From positions 1-64,000 of the forward strand of contig NZ_CP170736.1 of assembly GCF_046115505.1 (NCBI RefSeq): DNA of 64,000 nucleotides. The letters run 5' to 3'. This DNA comes from Dellaglioa kimchii (GTDB lineage Bacteria; Bacillota; Bacilli; Lactobacillales; Lactobacillaceae). Below, piece after piece: positions 19,078 to 27,978 of this stretch (positions are counted from its first letter, which is position 1; every line of letters begins with the position of its first letter). The notes under the pieces were generated by a model that worked only from the letters and a program-made list of their open reading frames with translations, did not search any database and was not told the origin of the DNA. The translations under genes and the position numbers were made by a program.

Positions 19078-19947
19078 ATGAAAGTTAGAAAAGCAATTAT
19101 ACCTGCAGCGGGTTTGGGAACCAGATTCTTACCAGCAACAAAAGCAATGGCAAAAGAAATGTTGCCTATTGTTGATAAACCAACGATACAATACATTGTT
19201 GAAGAAGCTAAAGCAGCAGGGATTGAAGATATTTTAATTGTTACGGGTAAAGGGAAACGTCCAATTGAAGATCATTTTGATTCAGTACCTGAATTGGAAG
19301 CTAATCTTAAAGCTAAAGGTAAATTAGAACAATTAAAAATGGTTGAGGAAACAACTGATATTAATTTATTCTTTATTCGCCAGTCGCATCCTAGAGGTTT
19401 AGGGGATGCTGTTTTAATGGCTAAAGACTTTGTTGGTGATGAACCCTTTGTTGTTATGTTGGGTGATGATATCATGCAAGATAAGGTACCATTAACAAAA
19501 CAATTGATGAATCGCTATGAAGAAACACATGCTTCAACACTTGCTGTAATGGAAGTACCACATAAAGAAGTATCAAAATATGGGGTGATTGCGCCACAAA
19601 GTGAAGTGTCAAAAGGGTTATATGATGTTGAAAAATTTGTGGAAAAACCAGCTGTTGATGAAGCACCAAGTGATTTAGCCATTATTGGTCGTTACCTGTT
19701 AACACCAGAAATCTTTGGAATGTTAGAAACACAAGAACCTGGCGAAGGCAATGAAGTCCAATTGACAGATGCTATTGATCGTTTAAATAAAGTGCAACGT
19801 GTATTCGCGCATGAATTTAAAGGTGATCGTTATGATGTTGGAAACAAATTCGGTTATTTAAAAACAAGTATTGAATTTGGGTTAAAGCATCCAGAAGTTA
19901 AGGATGAACTTAGAGAATACATTAAAGAGTTATCTAAAAAATTATAA
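19078..19947 (+). CDS. galU: UTP-glucose-1-phosphate uridylyltransferase
   Basis: Makes UDP-glucose from UTP and glucose 1-phosphate. The 289-aa length fits. The nucleotide-binding motif AAGLGTRFLPATKAMAKEML is at residues 8-27, followed by KPTIQYIVEEA, MLGDDIM (metal-binding Asp), FVEKP and GEGNEVQLTDAI. AAAGGAG precedes the ATG by about 9 bp. UDP-glucose is the likely substrate for the GtrB-like transferase upstream and, through epimerisation, the source of UDP-galactose for Glf in the polysaccharide cluster; no galE is seen here. It is followed by a terminator and then the YihY-like gene. Confidence 0.96.
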   Translation: MKVRKAIIPAAGLGTRFLPATKAMAKEMLPIVDKPTIQYIVEEAKAAGIEDILIVTGKGKRPIEDHFDSVPELEANLKAKGKLEQLKMVEETTDINLFFIRQSHPRGLGDAVLMAKDFVGDEPFVVMLGDDIMQDKVPLTKQLMNRYEETHASTLAVMEVPHKEVSKYGVIAPQSEVSKGLYDVEKFVEKPAVDEAPSDLAIIGRYLLTPEIFGMLETQEPGEGNEVQLTDAIDRLNKVQRVFAHEFKGDRYDVGNKFGYLKTSIEFGLKHPEVKDELREYIKELSKKL

Positions 19948-19957
19948 TAAAATTAGA

Positions 19958-19995
19958 AGATTGGGCTGATTTTTAAATGCTCAATCTATTTTTTT
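19958..19995 (+). terminator. Terminator of galU
   Basis: AGATTGGGC (19958-19966) pairs with GCTCAATCT (19979-19987) with one G-T wobble. An ATTTTTTT tract follows. Confidence 0.75.
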
Positions 19996-20050
19996 ACCTA
20001 AATGTGATACAATTTGTTCTTATATAGATGTATCTCGCGGAGGAATTATT

Positions 20051-20944
20051 ATGAAAAGTAAGTTCATTCAGTTTATTAAAATATTTAAAACACAATTTAT
20101 TAATGCCGATGTGAGTAATTCTTCGGTTATTATTGCGTACTATACGTTATTATCGATTTTTCCAGCAATTATTTTTATTGGTAATTTAATACCAATGCTT
20201 CATTTAAAGGTATCTGTCATACTAGAGTATGTAAAAGTTGTGATGCCATCCGCGATATATAGCATTTTAGCACCATTTATTGAATCATTTTTGAAAAATG
20301 GAAATGGTGGATTATTGTCAATTGGTGCTGTCGTAACGTTATGGACGACAAGTAAGGGGATTAATGCATTGAAGAAAAGTTTCAACCATGCCTATAGTGT
20401 TGAAACGAAGCAAAATCCAATTGTTGGGCGAATTGTATCGTTTGTGTTAACGATTGGGTTAGTTATCTCCTTAGGTGCTATTATTTTGTTCTTTGGGTTC
20501 AGTCAAATAGTAGTTGAGGTGTTGACACCCATTTTACATTTGCCGGGAGAATTTTTAACTGTGATTACCACGGTTAAATGGCCTGTCGCCTTAATCGGTA
20601 TTTTTATTATTATTTTATTACTTTATCGGATATTACCTAGTGCAAGACTTAGGTTCAGGGCAGTTTTACCAGGGGCAATTTTGACAACCATTGGGTGGAT
20701 TTTATTGACCCAAGTATTTTCGATATACGTGCAGTATTTCGGTGGCGCTTTTAGTAGTTATGGCGCAATCGGAACAGTAATGATTATGTTGTTCTGGCTG
20801 GATTTTGGGGCATGGATAATCATGCTAGGTGCCGTTCTCAATGCATCCATTGCTATTGTTCGACATGGTGAAGTTGAAGCACAATCTATTCAGCTAAATA
20901 GCTTATTTAAGCAATATAAAAGTCGATTTAGTAAGAAAAAATAA
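20051..20944 (+). CDS. YihY/UPF0761-family membrane protein
   Basis: A 297-aa protein with six membrane helices, of the YihY (formerly BrkB or ribonuclease BN) family (PF03631). Typical features are the N-terminal VIIAYYTLLSIFPAIIFIGN, the middle TTSKGINALKKSFNHAY and the late GAIGTVMIMLFWLDFGAW. The biochemical role is not established; the old name ribonuclease BN is a misassignment. GCGGAGGAA lies 6 bp before the ATG. It is followed after 32 bp by copy D of the GT-C-like family with no terminator between, so they are probably co-transcribed. Confidence 0.9.
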   Translation: MKSKFIQFIKIFKTQFINADVSNSSVIIAYYTLLSIFPAIIFIGNLIPMLHLKVSVILEYVKVVMPSAIYSILAPFIESFLKNGNGGLLSIGAVVTLWTTSKGINALKKSFNHAYSVETKQNPIVGRIVSFVLTIGLVISLGAIILFFGFSQIVVEVLTPILHLPGEFLTVITTVKWPVALIGIFIIILLLYRILPSARLRFRAVLPGAILTTIGWILLTQVFSIYVQYFGGAFSSYGAIGTVMIMLFWLDFGAWIIMLGAVLNASIAIVRHGEVEAQSIQLNSLFKQYKSRFSKKK

Positions 20945-20976
20945 AATATTATAAATCGTTAGGGGAGGTAAGTTAA

Positions 20977-22722
20977 TTGAAAAATAAGTCGATTAATTTA
21001 AAAAATCATGTCGGTGTATTTATTGTTATGTTTAGTGTGAGCTTGTTTTTAGTCTTACCTCAGATACTCGCACATAGTTTAGTTTTAGGTTCTGATTCTT
21101 TATTTCATTTTAATCGTATTTACGATATCTACATGCAATTTAAAACAGGCAATTTTAACTATTTCCAAACAAATTACGGGTTTCAACAGAGTGGTCGGAT
21201 TATCAATGCTGTGTATGGTCCGGGATTTGCTTATTTGCTAGGTGGATTATTATTACTCGTACATAGTTGGTTTAATTTTCAAGTTATTTCTTCTTTTTTA
21301 ATTTTCTTTATTAGCGGTTACTCAATGTATTTACTAGCTAAAGAAATAACTTCAACCAAAGATATCTCACTACTAATGGCTGTTCTTTTTATGGGTAGCT
21401 TGTGGATTGCGCGATGGTCAACTGAACAAAATTTTATGGCTTGGGGTATTATGCTAGTGCCACTAGTTGTTTTAATGGGCGTTAAAATGATCAAAAATAA
21501 CGCAGAAGGGTTACGAGTTCTACCCTTAGCGTTAACCATGTCGGTAATGATACAGGTACATGTTTTAAGTGCTTTGATGTCGATTGGTGTCTTACTCGTT
21601 TTTTTCATAGTTGGCTTTATTCAAACAAATAAAAAATCGAAACTGTTATTAACTTGTTTTTTAGCGGGGCTATTATCGTTAGTTTTGACATTTAATGTTT
21701 GGGGTGCCATGTTAGACGTTTTCGCAAACAATAAATTATACCCACCGCATGTTAATGTAATGATGTCCAATTCAACTATGAATTTATCGATGGGCGGACC
21801 AACGCTTACAAAAATAGGTTTGGTTATGAGTCTCATATTTGTAGTACAAATTAGTTTATTGTTTATAAAACAAGTAAAATTTACGGTTACTAACAGAGTA
21901 GTGACCAGCTTAGGTCTAGTTTTCTTAGTCTTAACGTCAAAATTAGTTCCTTGGACAGATTTAGCTCAGGTTATCCCACAAATACAAAGTTTCTTACAAT
22001 ACCCACGTCGCTTTGAAGGGTTCGCTGTAGTTTTATTATTAGCGGGTCTTAGTGCAACACTATCAAGTAGTTCATTTAAAAATTATAGAAAGTATGTTGA
22101 TCTATTCTTAATTGTTGGAGGTCTTGTTGTCGGAACACAATCGTATTTAGAAATTCAAAAAAGTAACGAAGCATGGCATACTAATCAGTCGATTGTTTCT
22201 CCCAATAATGTTGATATCGCAGATAATACGAGTAACGAACAGATTACCAAAGCATTTATGAGTTCAAATCTAGATGATGGTTTAAAGTTGCTTACCAAAG
22301 CTTCGCCAGACTATTTACCTAATAATCGAGTATTAAGTGAACGTCCTTATCATGATTATCGATTAGACATGAAAAAAAATAAAGATGAAGTAAGTAAAAC
22401 GATTAATAGTGAAGGAAAGTTAAGTCTTAGTTGGAACGCAACCAAAAAAGAAAATGAGATTTCTTTACCCGCGATAGTCTATAATAATTCAACTGTTCAA
22501 TTAAATGGTAGTAGCCTTGATCCTAAAAAAATGACCTTGTCAACTATGGGTAGTCCAACCGTTAAAGCAACTAGAATAGGTACAAATAGGTTAGTCATTG
22601 GTTATCATACGAAAATAATAACAAGAATTAGTTTAATTATCGTGCTAGCTACTTGGATAATTAGTTGCGTTAGTGCTGTTTTTATGGGAATTATTGATAA
22701 TAAAAAAGAAATTAATTTATAA
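20977..22722 (+). CDS. Polytopic GT-C-like membrane protein, copy D (PTPS_related type)
   Basis: 581 aa, the fourth intact member of the family. Landmarks are GSDSLFHFNRIYDIYMQF, FQTNYGFQQSGRIINAVYG, FNVWGAMLDVF, IQSFLQYPRRFEGFA and SPDYLPNNRVL. Here the residue before the acidic DS is Ser instead of Gly (GSDS versus GGDS). The arrangement is about 12 membrane segments with a soluble part at about residues 400-540 that ends in a beta-strand-rich stretch (NNSTVQLNGSSLDP). The start is TTG, 9 bp after GGGGAGG. It lies 32 bp after the YihY-like gene, which places a probable transferase in an operon with a general membrane protein; the functional link is unknown. A terminator-like hairpin follows. 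Confidence 0.75.
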   Translation: MKNKSINLKNHVGVFIVMFSVSLFLVLPQILAHSLVLGSDSLFHFNRIYDIYMQFKTGNFNYFQTNYGFQQSGRIINAVYGPGFAYLLGGLLLLVHSWFNFQVISSFLIFFISGYSMYLLAKEITSTKDISLLMAVLFMGSLWIARWSTEQNFMAWGIMLVPLVVLMGVKMIKNNAEGLRVLPLALTMSVMIQVHVLSALMSIGVLLVFFIVGFIQTNKKSKLLLTCFLAGLLSLVLTFNVWGAMLDVFANNKLYPPHVNVMMSNSTMNLSMGGPTLTKIGLVMSLIFVVQISLLFIKQVKFTVTNRVVTSLGLVFLVLTSKLVPWTDLAQVIPQIQSFLQYPRRFEGFAVVLLLAGLSATLSSSSFKNYRKYVDLFLIVGGLVVGTQSYLEIQKSNEAWHTNQSIVSPNNVDIADNTSNEQITKAFMSSNLDDGLKLLTKASPDYLPNNRVLSERPYHDYRLDMKKNKDEVSKTINSEGKLSLSWNATKKENEISLPAIVYNNSTVQLNGSSLDPKKMTLSTMGSPTVKATRIGTNRLVIGYHTKIITRISLIIVLATWIISCVSAVFMGIIDNKKEINL

Positions 22723-22751
22723 TATTATTTTAAAAAGTAATAGGTACTTCA

Positions 22752-22786
22752 AAAAAGAGAGCATAATTAACGATGTTCTCTCTTTG
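22752..22786 (+). terminator. Terminator after copy D
   Basis: AAAGAGAG-CAT pairs with ATGTTCTCTCTTT (one bulge), and a short T run lies on the 3' side of the stem. It separates copy D from the exopolysaccharide cluster. Confidence 0.65.
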
Positions 22787-22925
22787 TATTAAAAATGAAA
22801 TATAATACTTTTACATATAACGTAACGTATAATTAAGAGTGTAGAGCACTACACTTTTGAAAGTGTGGTAAAAAACATATTAGTTGACAATAAGATTAAA
22901 CAATGATTAGACAACTGATTTTAAG

Positions 22926-22954
22926 TTTCATTTAAGTCAGGTAACATGTATAAT
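22926..22954 (+). promoter_or_regulatory. Candidate promoter of the exopolysaccharide cluster
   Basis: A perfect TATAAT (22949-22954) lies 49 bp before the LCP gene. The -35 region is poor (TTTCATT). A TTGACA further upstream (22884-22889) has no matching -10 at the right distance, so the exact promoter is open. Confidence 0.35.
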
Positions 22955-23003
22955 GAACTATTGTGTCGTTGTATACATCTAAAAAATTTAGGGGTAATTA
23001 ATT

Positions 23004-23975
23004 ATGAGTGAAGATAAAATTAAGCAACAAGGTAGTCATAAGAAACATCATCATAAAAGGAAAAAAACAAGCTCACTGAAAAAATGGGGGATCGGTGTCG
23101 GAATCGTCGTTGCTGCACTACTAGTTATTGGTGGTGTGTTGATGGCGAAGGTTTATCTAGATGCAAAAGACGTTGTAGACAATACATATCAAAAAGCAAA
23201 CGTTAAAAGTAAACGAACAACCGGAAGTGTCTCTCTAGATAAAGAGGCGCCTTTCTCAGTTTTAATTTTAGGTGTTGATACAGGTGAAGAGGGGAGAGCA
23301 GATCAAGGTAGATCAGATACCATGATGGTTGCAACAATTAATCCCAAAACAGACTTGACGACATTAACGAGTTTACCTCGTGATACGAAGATTCCGATTA
23401 CTGGTCACGGGACAGATAATAAATTAAATGCTGCATATGCTTATGGTGATGTTTCCTTAGCAATGGATACTATTCAAAACTATTTAAATATTCCAATTGA
23501 TTACTATATTCAGATGAATATGAAGGGATTAGAAGAATTAACAGGATCCGTCGGGCCAATTACGGTCAATAATCCTTTTGCCTTCAATGGTTATGCTAAA
23601 GGTGAGATTGAATTAACAGAGAGTAATGTACTTGCATTTTCTAGGATGCGCCATGATGATCCAAATGGTGATTATGGGCGTCAAAAACGACAACGTTCTG
23701 TCGTGACTGAATTAGGTAAGAAGATAGCTTCTATTGACGGTGTCACAAATTATCAATCAATTTTGAGTGTACTTGAGAGCAATATGAAAACGAACTTGAA
23801 TTTTTCTGATATGAAAGAGATAGTAACTAAGTATCGTAGTGCTATAGGCAAAATTAAAGATGTTCAACTTCAGGGGCAATCACAAATGATAAATGGTGTA
23901 TCGTATGAAGTTGTGCCATCAGCACAAGTGACGAAAGTATCTAACATGATCAGAAAACAATTAGACTTAGATTAG
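23004..23975 (+). CDS. LytR-CpsA-Psr (LCP) family glycopolymer ligase
   Basis: A 323-aa membrane-anchored enzyme. The cytoplasmic N-terminus is rich in His, Lys and Arg (KKHHHKRKK), one membrane helix lies at about residues 28-50, and the extracellular LCP domain follows from about residue 80: SVLILGVDTGEE, GRSDTMMVATINP, SLPRDTKIPI and RMRHDDPNGDYGRQKRQR, with the Arg and Asp residues that bind the pyrophosphate of the lipid carrier. LCP enzymes attach undecaprenyl-PP-linked polymers to peptidoglycan, so this one probably anchors the capsule made by the genes behind it. GGGG lies 10 bp before the ATG. It is first in the cluster and 13 bp from the CpsC-like gene. Confidence 0.92.
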   Translation: MSEDKIKQQGSHKKHHHKRKKTSSLKKWGIGVGIVVAALLVIGGVLMAKVYLDAKDVVDNTYQKANVKSKRTTGSVSLDKEAPFSVLILGVDTGEEGRADQGRSDTMMVATINPKTDLTTLTSLPRDTKIPITGHGTDNKLNAAYAYGDVSLAMDTIQNYLNIPIDYYIQMNMKGLEELTGSVGPITVNNPFAFNGYAKGEIELTESNVLAFSRMRHDDPNGDYGRQKRQRSVVTELGKKIASIDGVTNYQSILSVLESNMKTNLNFSDMKEIVTKYRSAIGKIKDVQLQGQSQMINGVSYEVVPSAQVTKVSNMIRKQLDLD

Positions 23976-23988
23976 GAGAATTATACCA

Positions 23989-24741
23989 ATGGAAGAAACA
24001 ATCAATATTGAACAAATTTTTAATATTTTAAAAAAACACCTTAAATTAATTGGTGGGTTAACAATTGTAGGAGCACTATTTGCCCTGTTTATCACCGTTT
24101 TTTTTATGACACCAAAATATGATGCGACTGTTCAAGTTTTAGTTAATCGAACGGAGACTGCTAATAATGTAGGAGCTGCCTATAATACGCAGCAAGCAGA
24201 TGTACAAATGATTAACACGTACAAAGATATTATTCAAAATAAAATTGTGTTGGATCCTGTTAGAAAAGAAATAGCAAAAAAAGATAATTTTACAGGTACA
24301 AGTGATAATTTGAAAAACCAGATAAGCATTTCAAATGAAGAAAACTCGCAGGTTTTTAGTGTGACTGTTCAAGACACGAACGCTTATCGTGCAGCAGATA
24401 TTGCAAATTCAGTTGCAGATACGTTTAAACAAAAAATAAAAAAAATGATGAAAGTTAATAACGTAACAATTGTGGCTGATGCAATCGCAAAGCCTAATGC
24501 CGTATCACCAAATAAAAAATTAAACACTTTAATTGGGTTGGTGCTTGGAGCAATTATCGGAATTGCGATTGCATTCTTGATAGAAATATTAGATAAAACT
24601 GTTAAGAATACTGATTTATTAACAGAGATTGGTCTTTCGAATTTAGGAATGATTAATCATATTGAGGAAACCAAGAAAAGTCAAAGGCTTTTTGGACAAT
24701 CGACATCAAGAACACGAAAACATACTGATTCAGGCAGATAG
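23989..24741 (+). CDS. CpsC/Wzd-like chain-length modulator of the tyrosine kinase
   Basis: 250 aa. A membrane helix at about residues 18-40 is followed by an outer loop, then the proline-containing stretch AKPNAVSPNKK and a second helix (about 172-194), the layout of Wzz-type polysaccharide co-polymerases in Firmicutes. The cytoplasmic tail (FGQSTSRTRKHTDSGR) would contact the separate kinase encoded next, 11 bp downstream. It starts with MEETINIEQIFNILKKHLKL, typical for CpsC/CapA. GGAGAA precedes the ATG. It controls chain length and activates CpsD in known systems. Confidence 0.92.
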   Translation: MEETINIEQIFNILKKHLKLIGGLTIVGALFALFITVFFMTPKYDATVQVLVNRTETANNVGAAYNTQQADVQMINTYKDIIQNKIVLDPVRKEIAKKDNFTGTSDNLKNQISISNEENSQVFSVTVQDTNAYRAADIANSVADTFKQKIKKMMKVNNVTIVADAIAKPNAVSPNKKLNTLIGLVLGAIIGIAIAFLIEILDKTVKNTDLLTEIGLSNLGMINHIEETKKSQRLFGQSTSRTRKHTDSGR

Positions 24742-24752
24742 GGGTTAATAAA

Positions 24753-25478
24753 ATGAGCTTATTAAAAAAAGATAAAAAATTATCAACTGATAGTATCGAT
24801 AATGGCGTGGGATTAATTACGGTTACCCAACCAACATCAATCATAGCAGAACAATTTCGGACGGTTCGAACAAATATTCAATTTTCAAGTATTGATAAAG
24901 AGATGAAAGTTATCATGGCAACATCATCAGGACTATCTGAAGGAAAATCAACAGTTATAACTAATCTTGCTGTAACATATGCCAATCAAGGACTTAAAGT
25001 TTTATTAATCGATGCAGATATGCGCCGACCAACAGCACATCGTACATTTGGGTTAAGTAATAAGACAGGATTAACTAATTGCTTAACAGAAAAAGATATT
25101 GATATTGCAAAGTCAGTTGAGGAAACACCTATTGAAAATTTATATGTTATGCCGGCAGGACCCACACCACCCAACCCTTCTGAATTATTGAATACAAAAA
25201 GAATGGACTCTTTAATTGCAGCTGTCGCTGAACAAATGGATATGGTCATAATTGATACGCCACCGTTAATTTCTGTAACAGATGCACAAATTGTAGCAAC
25301 TAAAGTTGATGGTACCATTTTAGTTGTGAGACAAGGCTTAGCAAACAAAGGTGCAGTTTTAAAAGCTAAGGAATTATTAGATACTGTACATGCAAGAATT
25401 ATTGGAACAATTTTGAATGATGTCTCGGGTAGTGATGAATCTGGATACTATGGTGGCTATTACGGATATTATAAATAA
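24753..25478 (+). CDS. CpsD/Wze-like bacterial tyrosine kinase
   Basis: A 241-aa cytoplasmic BY-kinase. The Walker A motif is SSGLSEGKST (residues 58-67), Walker A' is LLIDADMRRPT (from residue 84) and Walker B is VIIDTPPL. The tail GYYGGYYGYYK holds six tyrosines (232, 233, 236, 237, 239, 240) for autophosphorylation. Together with the CpsC-like protein it regulates polymerisation and export. Unlike the usual arrangement, no CpsB/Wzh-type phosphotyrosine phosphatase gene follows; the next gene is the CapD-like dehydratase after 53 bp. The start is ATG with GGGG about 11 bp before it. Confidence 0.94.
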   Translation: MSLLKKDKKLSTDSIDNGVGLITVTQPTSIIAEQFRTVRTNIQFSSIDKEMKVIMATSSGLSEGKSTVITNLAVTYANQGLKVLLIDADMRRPTAHRTFGLSNKTGLTNCLTEKDIDIAKSVEETPIENLYVMPAGPTPPNPSELLNTKRMDSLIAAVAEQMDMVIIDTPPLISVTDAQIVATKVDGTILVVRQGLANKGAVLKAKELLDTVHARIIGTILNDVSGSDESGYYGGYYGYYK

Positions 25479-25531
25479 TGATGAGTATAAAGTAGTAGGG
25501 ATATAATAATTTAAGGGAGCAGGGATTTAAA

Positions 25532-27361
25532 GTGAGTAGAAAAAGTAAACAAGTAGTTTTAGCAGGTCTTGATTGTGCGATTTGGGTAGTTTCAATGATG
25601 CTATCAATGTTATTTTTGAAACCATATGTTAATTTTAATATATTACATTTGTTACAATTTGGATTTATATGTTTAGTTTCCTATTTGGTGGTTGGATATT
25701 CATTAAAACTTTTTTCAAAAATTAATCGCTACTCCAGTCTTAAAGAAATGACTGCAATATTTACAACAACAACAATTGCAGCAATTGTTAGTAATGTTAG
25801 TTATTTTTTTATAAGTTCAATCTATAGTATCCGTTTTGGGATACTAATGTATTTATTTACACTTCTTTTTATTGTTGGTAGTCGGTTTGCATGGCGTTAT
25901 TTTGTTGAAAATATTTTAAATAATGGAGAAAATAAACCGTTAGTCACGACATTAATAGTTGGTGCTGGAGATGGTGCAGAAACTTTGATGGAACGAATTC
26001 AAAGAGATAATGCCGATTTAAATGTTATTGGATATGTTGATAATGATTCCCAAAAACAAAAAATGTGGATGATGGGTAAGGAGGTCTTGGGAACTTTTCA
26101 AGATATCCCAACAATTGTTGGAGAATATGACGTTAAACAGGTATCAATCGCAATTCCATCATTAGATCCTCATAATTATGAAAATTTATTGGATATTTTG
26201 AATCCTTTGAAAGTTAAAATTAATCGTATGTCAAGTTTTGAAGATATGCTTGAAGATAACAATGATTCTAGAAAAATGCATGACATTGATGTTGTTGATT
26301 TACTAGGTCGACAAGAAATTAAACTCGATATGGCTAAAATTGAAAGGAAGATATATGATAAAACGATTTTAGTTACAGGTGCAGGTGGATCTATTGGTTC
26401 AGAAATTTGTCGTCAAGTTAGCAAATTTAATCCTAAACGCCTAATTCTTTTAGGGCATGGAGAAAATTCAATTTACTTGATACATCAGGAGTTAAAAAAT
26501 CTTTATTCAGATAAAATCGAAATTGTACCAATTATTGCTGATGTACAAGATCGTAAACATATCTTTGAGTTAATGGAACAATATAGACCAGAGATTGTCT
26601 ATCATGCTGCAGCACACAAGCATGTACCACTAATGGAAGCTAATCCTACTGAAGCTATTAAAAATAATGTTTATGGAACGAAAAATGTTGCTGAAGCTGC
26701 TAAGGCTGCTAAGGTGAAGTCGTTTGTTATGATTTCAACTGACAAAGCAGTAAATCCACCAAATATTATGGGTGCTACAAAACGTCTCGCTGAGATGATT
26801 GTAACCAGCTTAAATGAAGAAGGACATACAAAGTTCGCCGTTGTTCGTTTTGGTAATGTACTGGGTAGTCGTGGTAGTGTCGTACCTTTATTTAAGAAAC
26901 AGATAGCTAAAGGCGGACCAGTTACCGTCACTGACCTTAGAATGACAAGATTCTTTATGACGATTCCTGAAGCTAGTCGTTTGGTAATTCAGGCTGGAAC
27001 TTTATCTAAAGGTGGAGAACTATTTATCTTAGATATGGGTAAACCAGTTAAAATTGTTGATTTAGCAAGAAAAATGATTAAATTAAGTGGTTACAGTGAA
27101 AATGAAATTGAGATTGTTGAATCGGGTATGCGGCCTGGAGAAAAATTATATGAAGAATTACTTGTAAGTAGTGAAAAACAACAAGAACAAGTTTATGAAA
27201 AGATTTTTTTAGGGAAGGTAACACCGTACAAAATTAGTGATATCATGAGTTTTGTTAAAAGCGTTGAACCATTAACTGGTTCAGATTTGAAAAAAGAAGT
27301 TATTGGGTACGCACATACTCATAATGGTGAACCATCAATTGATTCGGAAGGTATGAATTAA
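25532..27361 (+). CDS. CapD/WbpM-like UDP-GlcNAc 4,6-dehydratase
   Basis: A 609-aa membrane-bound nucleotide-sugar dehydratase. Four N-terminal helices (about residues 8-125) precede a first nucleotide-binding domain and the catalytic SDR domain with GAGGSIGSEICRQ (from about residue 283). The catalytic Tyr-x3-Lys is replaced by M413-x3-K417 (MGATK), normal for this long membrane subgroup (WbpM, CapD, FlaA1-like). The expected product is UDP-2-acetamido-2,6-dideoxy-D-xylo-4-hexulose, precursor of QuiNAc or FucNAc. The start is GTG with GGGAGCAGGG upstream. It overlaps the next gene by one base, and the neighbouring CapM- and CapN-like genes form a CapD-M-N set like that in Staphylococcus aureus type 5/8 capsule. 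Confidence 0.93.
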   Translation: MSRKSKQVVLAGLDCAIWVVSMMLSMLFLKPYVNFNILHLLQFGFICLVSYLVVGYSLKLFSKINRYSSLKEMTAIFTTTTIAAIVSNVSYFFISSIYSIRFGILMYLFTLLFIVGSRFAWRYFVENILNNGENKPLVTTLIVGAGDGAETLMERIQRDNADLNVIGYVDNDSQKQKMWMMGKEVLGTFQDIPTIVGEYDVKQVSIAIPSLDPHNYENLLDILNPLKVKINRMSSFEDMLEDNNDSRKMHDIDVVDLLGRQEIKLDMAKIERKIYDKTILVTGAGGSIGSEICRQVSKFNPKRLILLGHGENSIYLIHQELKNLYSDKIEIVPIIADVQDRKHIFELMEQYRPEIVYHAAAHKHVPLMEANPTEAIKNNVYGTKNVAEAAKAAKVKSFVMISTDKAVNPPNIMGATKRLAEMIVTSLNEEGHTKFAVVRFGNVLGSRGSVVPLFKKQIAKGGPVTVTDLRMTRFFMTIPEASRLVIQAGTLSKGGELFILDMGKPVKIVDLARKMIKLSGYSENEIEIVESGMRPGEKLYEELLVSSEKQQEQVYEKIFLGKVTPYKISDIMSFVKSVEPLTGSDLKKEVIGYAHTHNGEPSIDSEGMN

Positions 27362-27978
27362 TGTATAAAAAATTTTTTAAAAGAATAATTGATTTCGTTA
27401 TTTCATTGATAGGCCTTGTACTTTTATCGCCTATTTTTTTGATTATCGCTGTTATTGTAAAAATGGATTCAAAAGGACCTATATTTTTCAAACAAAAAAG
27501 GATAGGTATCCATAAAACGTACTTTAATATTTTAAAATTTAGAACAATGAGAAGTGATACACCTGACGTACCTACACATTTATTGAAAGATCCAAATGTT
27601 TTTATCACATATTCAGGTAAAATTCTTAGAAAAACGAGTCTTGATGAGTTACCACAGATTATTAATATATTAATGGGTAAGATGAGCATTATTGGACCTC
27701 GTCCAGCTCTTTGGAATCAGGACGATCTTATTTCTGAACGTGAAAGATATGATGCTAATGACGTTTTACCAGGATTAACTGGACTTGCTCAAATTAATGG
27801 TCGAGATGAATTGCCAATTCAAGAAAAGGCTAAGTTAGATGGTGCCTATGTTAAACATATTTCGTTTGTTCAAGACGTGAAAATATTTTTTGGTACAATT
27901 AGCTCTGTTTTGAGACATGATGGAGTTCAGGAAGGTAATAAAAATGAAAAAAAAGATACTAATTACTGGGGCGAATAG
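27361..27978 (+). CDS. CapM-like initiating sugar-1-phosphate transferase
   Basis: A 205-aa polyprenyl-phosphate sugar-1-phosphate transferase of the small (PglC/CapM/TuaA) type. One N-terminal membrane helix (about residues 12-32) is followed by the conserved core: GPIFFKQKRIG, FNILKFRTMR, RKTSLDELPQ, MSIIGPRP and LPGLTGLAQINGRD. It starts the repeat unit on undecaprenyl phosphate. Because the flanking genes make a 6-deoxy-HexNAc nucleotide, FucNAc- or QuiNAc-1-phosphate is the likely first residue; this is inferred from context. Its ATG overlaps the stop of the CapD-like gene (TAATG), and its 3' end overlaps the CapN-like gene by 35 bp, pointing to translational coupling. Confidence 0.93.
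   Translation: MYKKFFKRIIDFVISLIGLVLLSPIFLIIAVIVKMDSKGPIFFKQKRIGIHKTYFNILKFRTMRSDTPDVPTHLLKDPNVFITYSGKILRKTSLDELPQIINILMGKMSIIGPRPALWNQDDLISERERYDANDVLPGLTGLAQINGRDELPIQEKAKLDGAYVKHISFVQDVKIFFGTISSVLRHDGVQEGNKNEKKDTNYWGE

Noticed and set aside
22884..22910. TTGACA as the promoter of the capsule cluster
   Set aside because: No acceptable -10 hexamer lies 16-18 bp downstream; the TATAAT at 22949 is too far away to pair with it.
24986..25348. A 120-codon open frame antisense to the tyrosine kinase gene
   Set aside because: No ribosome binding site, no recognisable domain, and the opposite strand carries a clear kinase with Walker motifs.
27300..27689. A 129-codon open frame antisense to the CapM-like gene
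   Set aside because: It mirrors the hydrophobic and low-GC sequence of the real gene and has no start signal.
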